From: Pseudolysobacter sp.
GTDB taxonomy: Bacteria; Pseudomonadota; Gammaproteobacteria; Xanthomonadales; Rhodanobacteraceae
DNA: 5,730 nucleotides
Assembly (NCBI GenBank): GCA_025351985.1
Contig: JANXUW010000371.1
Location: 1-5,730 of the forward strand
Direction of reading: 5' to 3'
The notes below the pieces were generated by a model that saw only the letters and a program-made list of their open reading frames with translations, did not search any database and had not been told where the DNA came from. This document shows positions 4,270 to 5,730 of the stretch, in pieces (positions within the stretch are counted from its first letter, which is position 1; each line of letters begins with the position of its first letter). A program made the translations under genes and the position numbers.

Positions 4270-5730
4270 CTATCCGGAAGATCCAACTTCACCGGCCCGA
4301 ATCGCCGCCGCGCGTTCGGTCACCGCACACTTCTGCACATCGCTCAAACGCGCGAGATTTCTGACCTGCATCACCATGCGCGGATTTTTCGCCAGCACGG
4401 TTTCGTGGCGCAGCAGAAAATCCCAGTACAGCGTGGTGAACGGGCACGCACGTTCACCCTCGCGTTGCGCCGGATCGTAGCGACAGCCGCGGCAATAGTT
4501 GCTCATGCGCTGAATGTATTTTCCACTCGCGATGTACGGCTTGCTCGCCATGAGGCCGCCATCGGCGTACTGACTCATGCCAAGCGTGTTCGGCAGCTCC
4601 ACCCATTCGACCGCATCGACATACACCGCGAGATACCACGCATGTATTTGCTTCGGCTGCACGCCGAGCAGCAACGCGTAAAGTCCGGTCACCATCAGGC
4701 GCTGGATATGATGGGCGTAACCGGTTTCGAACGTCTGCACGATCACGTCGCGCAGGCACGCCATATCGGTAGCGCCGCTCCAGTACCACGCCGGCAAATC
4801 CTGCTGCGCATCGAGCGCATTGCGTTCGAGATATTGCGGCATCTGCGTCCAGTAAATACCGCGCACGTATTCGCGCCAGCCGAGAATCTGGCGGATAAAC
4901 CCTTCGACGCATTGCAGCGGCGCGTGACCGTTGCGATGCGCTGCCTCAGCGGCAGCAACAACCTCGCGCGGATTCAGCAATTTCAGGTTCAGCGCGGCAG
5001 CAATATGCGCGTGATACAACCACGCCTCGCCTCGCCACATCGCATCCTGATGTTGGCCGAATTGCGGCAGGCGCTGTTCGATGAACCGTTGCAGCGATTG
5101 CAACGCCTGCGCGCGGTTGACCGGCCACGCAAAGTTTTCGAGTGCGCCCGGATGCTCGGCAAATCGCGTATTGACGAGATCGATGATTTCGCGCGTGATC
5201 GCATCCGGCGCGAACGTGGCGCGCGGCGGCACGGCACCCGGCCCGGCCGCACCGAACGCAGCACGATTATCCGCGTCGAAATTCCACTGACCGCCGATCG
5301 GTTTGCCGTCCTGCATCAGCACATCGTGTTTCTGTCGCAGCTCGCGATAAAAATATTCGAGCCGCAGGCTTTTGCGGCCTTTTGCATGCGCGGCAAAATC
5401 ACGTACCGTCGCATAAAAATGGCGATCGTCGCGCACGTAGAGCGGCAGTCCGGCGCGTTCGGCCACTGCCTTGATCGACTGCCACACGCGCCAGTCGCCG
5501 GGCGCCGTGATCACCAGACGCTGCGGTTTCAATGCATCGATCGCGTCATGCAATTCGGCGGCCAAAGTACCGTGATTAACGCCATCATCCAGACGCTTGT
5601 AATGCAGGGTTCGACCGAGCTCACGCAGCGTCCGGCCGAAGTGGCGCATAGCCGCCAGGAACATCGCAATACGCTGTTTGCTCGACCAGACATGCGTCGA
5701 TTCCTCGGCTACTTCTGCCATCCACACGAC
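4270..5730 (-). CDS. Iron-sulfur bacterial cryptochrome/photolyase (PhrB/CryB type), 5' end cut off
   Basis: The visible frame continues through the right edge; numbering below starts at the GTG at 5725-5727. It matches the FeS-BCP/CryPro group (deoxyribodipyrimidine photolyase-related proteins), whose members such as Agrobacterium PhrB repair UV-induced (6-4) photoproducts with FAD, a ribolumazine antenna and a [4Fe-4S] cluster. The N-terminal antenna domain begins at MAEVAEESTHV and includes FLAAMRHF (23-30) and YKRLDDGVNHGTL. The C-terminal FAD domain includes GFIRQILGWREYVRG (286-300), TGYAHHIQRLMVTG (335-348) and NTLGMSQYADGG. All four cluster cysteines are present: C324, C412, C415, C428. 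Their spacing equals PhrB C350/C438/C441/C454 with a constant offset of 26, so only about 26 residues are missing. W316, W364 and Y365 correspond to PhrB aromatic positions 342, 390 and 391 linked to electron transfer (from memory). The stop is TAG at 4270-4272. Promoter and true start lie outside. CryB-like signalling is possible, but repair is more likely. Confidence 0.95.
   Translation of the reverse strand, partial: VVWMAEVAEESTHVWSSKQRIAMFLAAMRHFGRTLRELGRTLHYKRLDDGVNHGTLAAELHDAIDALKPQRLVITAPGDWRVWQSIKAVAERAGLPLYVRDDRHFYATVRDFAAHAKGRKSLRLEYFYRELRQKHDVLMQDGKPIGGQWNFDADNRAAFGAAGPGAVPPRATFAPDAITREIIDLVNTRFAEHPGALENFAWPVNRAQALQSLQRFIEQRLPQFGQHQDAMWRGEAWLYHAHIAAALNLKLLNPREVVAAAEAAHRNGHAPLQCVEGFIRQILGWREYVRGIYWTQMPQYLERNALDAQQDLPAWYWSGATDMACLRDVIVQTFETGYAHHIQRLMVTGLYALLLGVQPKQIHAWYLAVYVDAVEWVELPNTLGMSQYADGGLMASKPYIASGKYIQRMSNYCRGCRYDPAQREGERACPFTTLYWDFLLRHETVLAKNPRMVMQVRNLARLSDVQKCAVTERAAAIRAGEVGSSG

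Overview
The window looks like an ordinary chromosomal stretch of a high-GC gammaproteobacterium. By eye the genes are mostly about 60% GC with a dip in one of them. The yjfI-yjfJ-yjfK order and the gene styles would suit a member of the Xanthomonadales/Rhodanobacteraceae, but that placement is inference and only moderately likely. I see no tRNA, rRNA, CRISPR array, insertion sequence or phage genes. Every gap between genes is shorter than 160 bases.

Left part (1-2188, all minus strand, so read from right to left): a compact operon related to the E. coli yjfIJKLMC cluster. It contains yjfI (DUF2170, here with a basic N-terminal extension), yjfJ (PspA/IM30-type coiled-coil protein), yjfK (DUF2491), and the first 24 codons of a lipoprotein that resembles DUF1190/YjfM. 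Gaps are 18, 1 and 22 bases, so co-transcription is very likely. The shared theme is the cell envelope: a PspA-like membrane-surface scaffold plus a lipoprotein. The biochemical function of the system is not established. Directly before the yjfI start lie two adjacent near-identical 10-bp palindromes (TTACGTGTAA and TTACATGTAA), the best operator candidate in the window. YjfI itself, with its basic N-terminus, is a possible but unproven ligand.

Middle (2189-3379): a 144-bp divergent intergenic region, then a plus-strand gene for an exported alpha/beta hydrolase with signal peptide, GHSLG nucleophile elbow and plausible catalytic triad.

Right part (3434-5730, minus strand): a CPBP/CAAX-type intramembrane protease homologue that converges with the hydrolase. 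Its usual catalytic motifs are altered (Trp where the first Glu of EExxxR is expected, Ala at the end of HxxxN), so it may not be a conventional protease. To its right is the 3' part (almost the whole) of an iron-sulfur bacterial cryptochrome/photolyase of the PhrB/CryB type. It keeps all four cluster cysteines and runs off the right edge with only about 25 N-terminal residues missing. The two genes are separated by 152 bp and have no obvious functional link.
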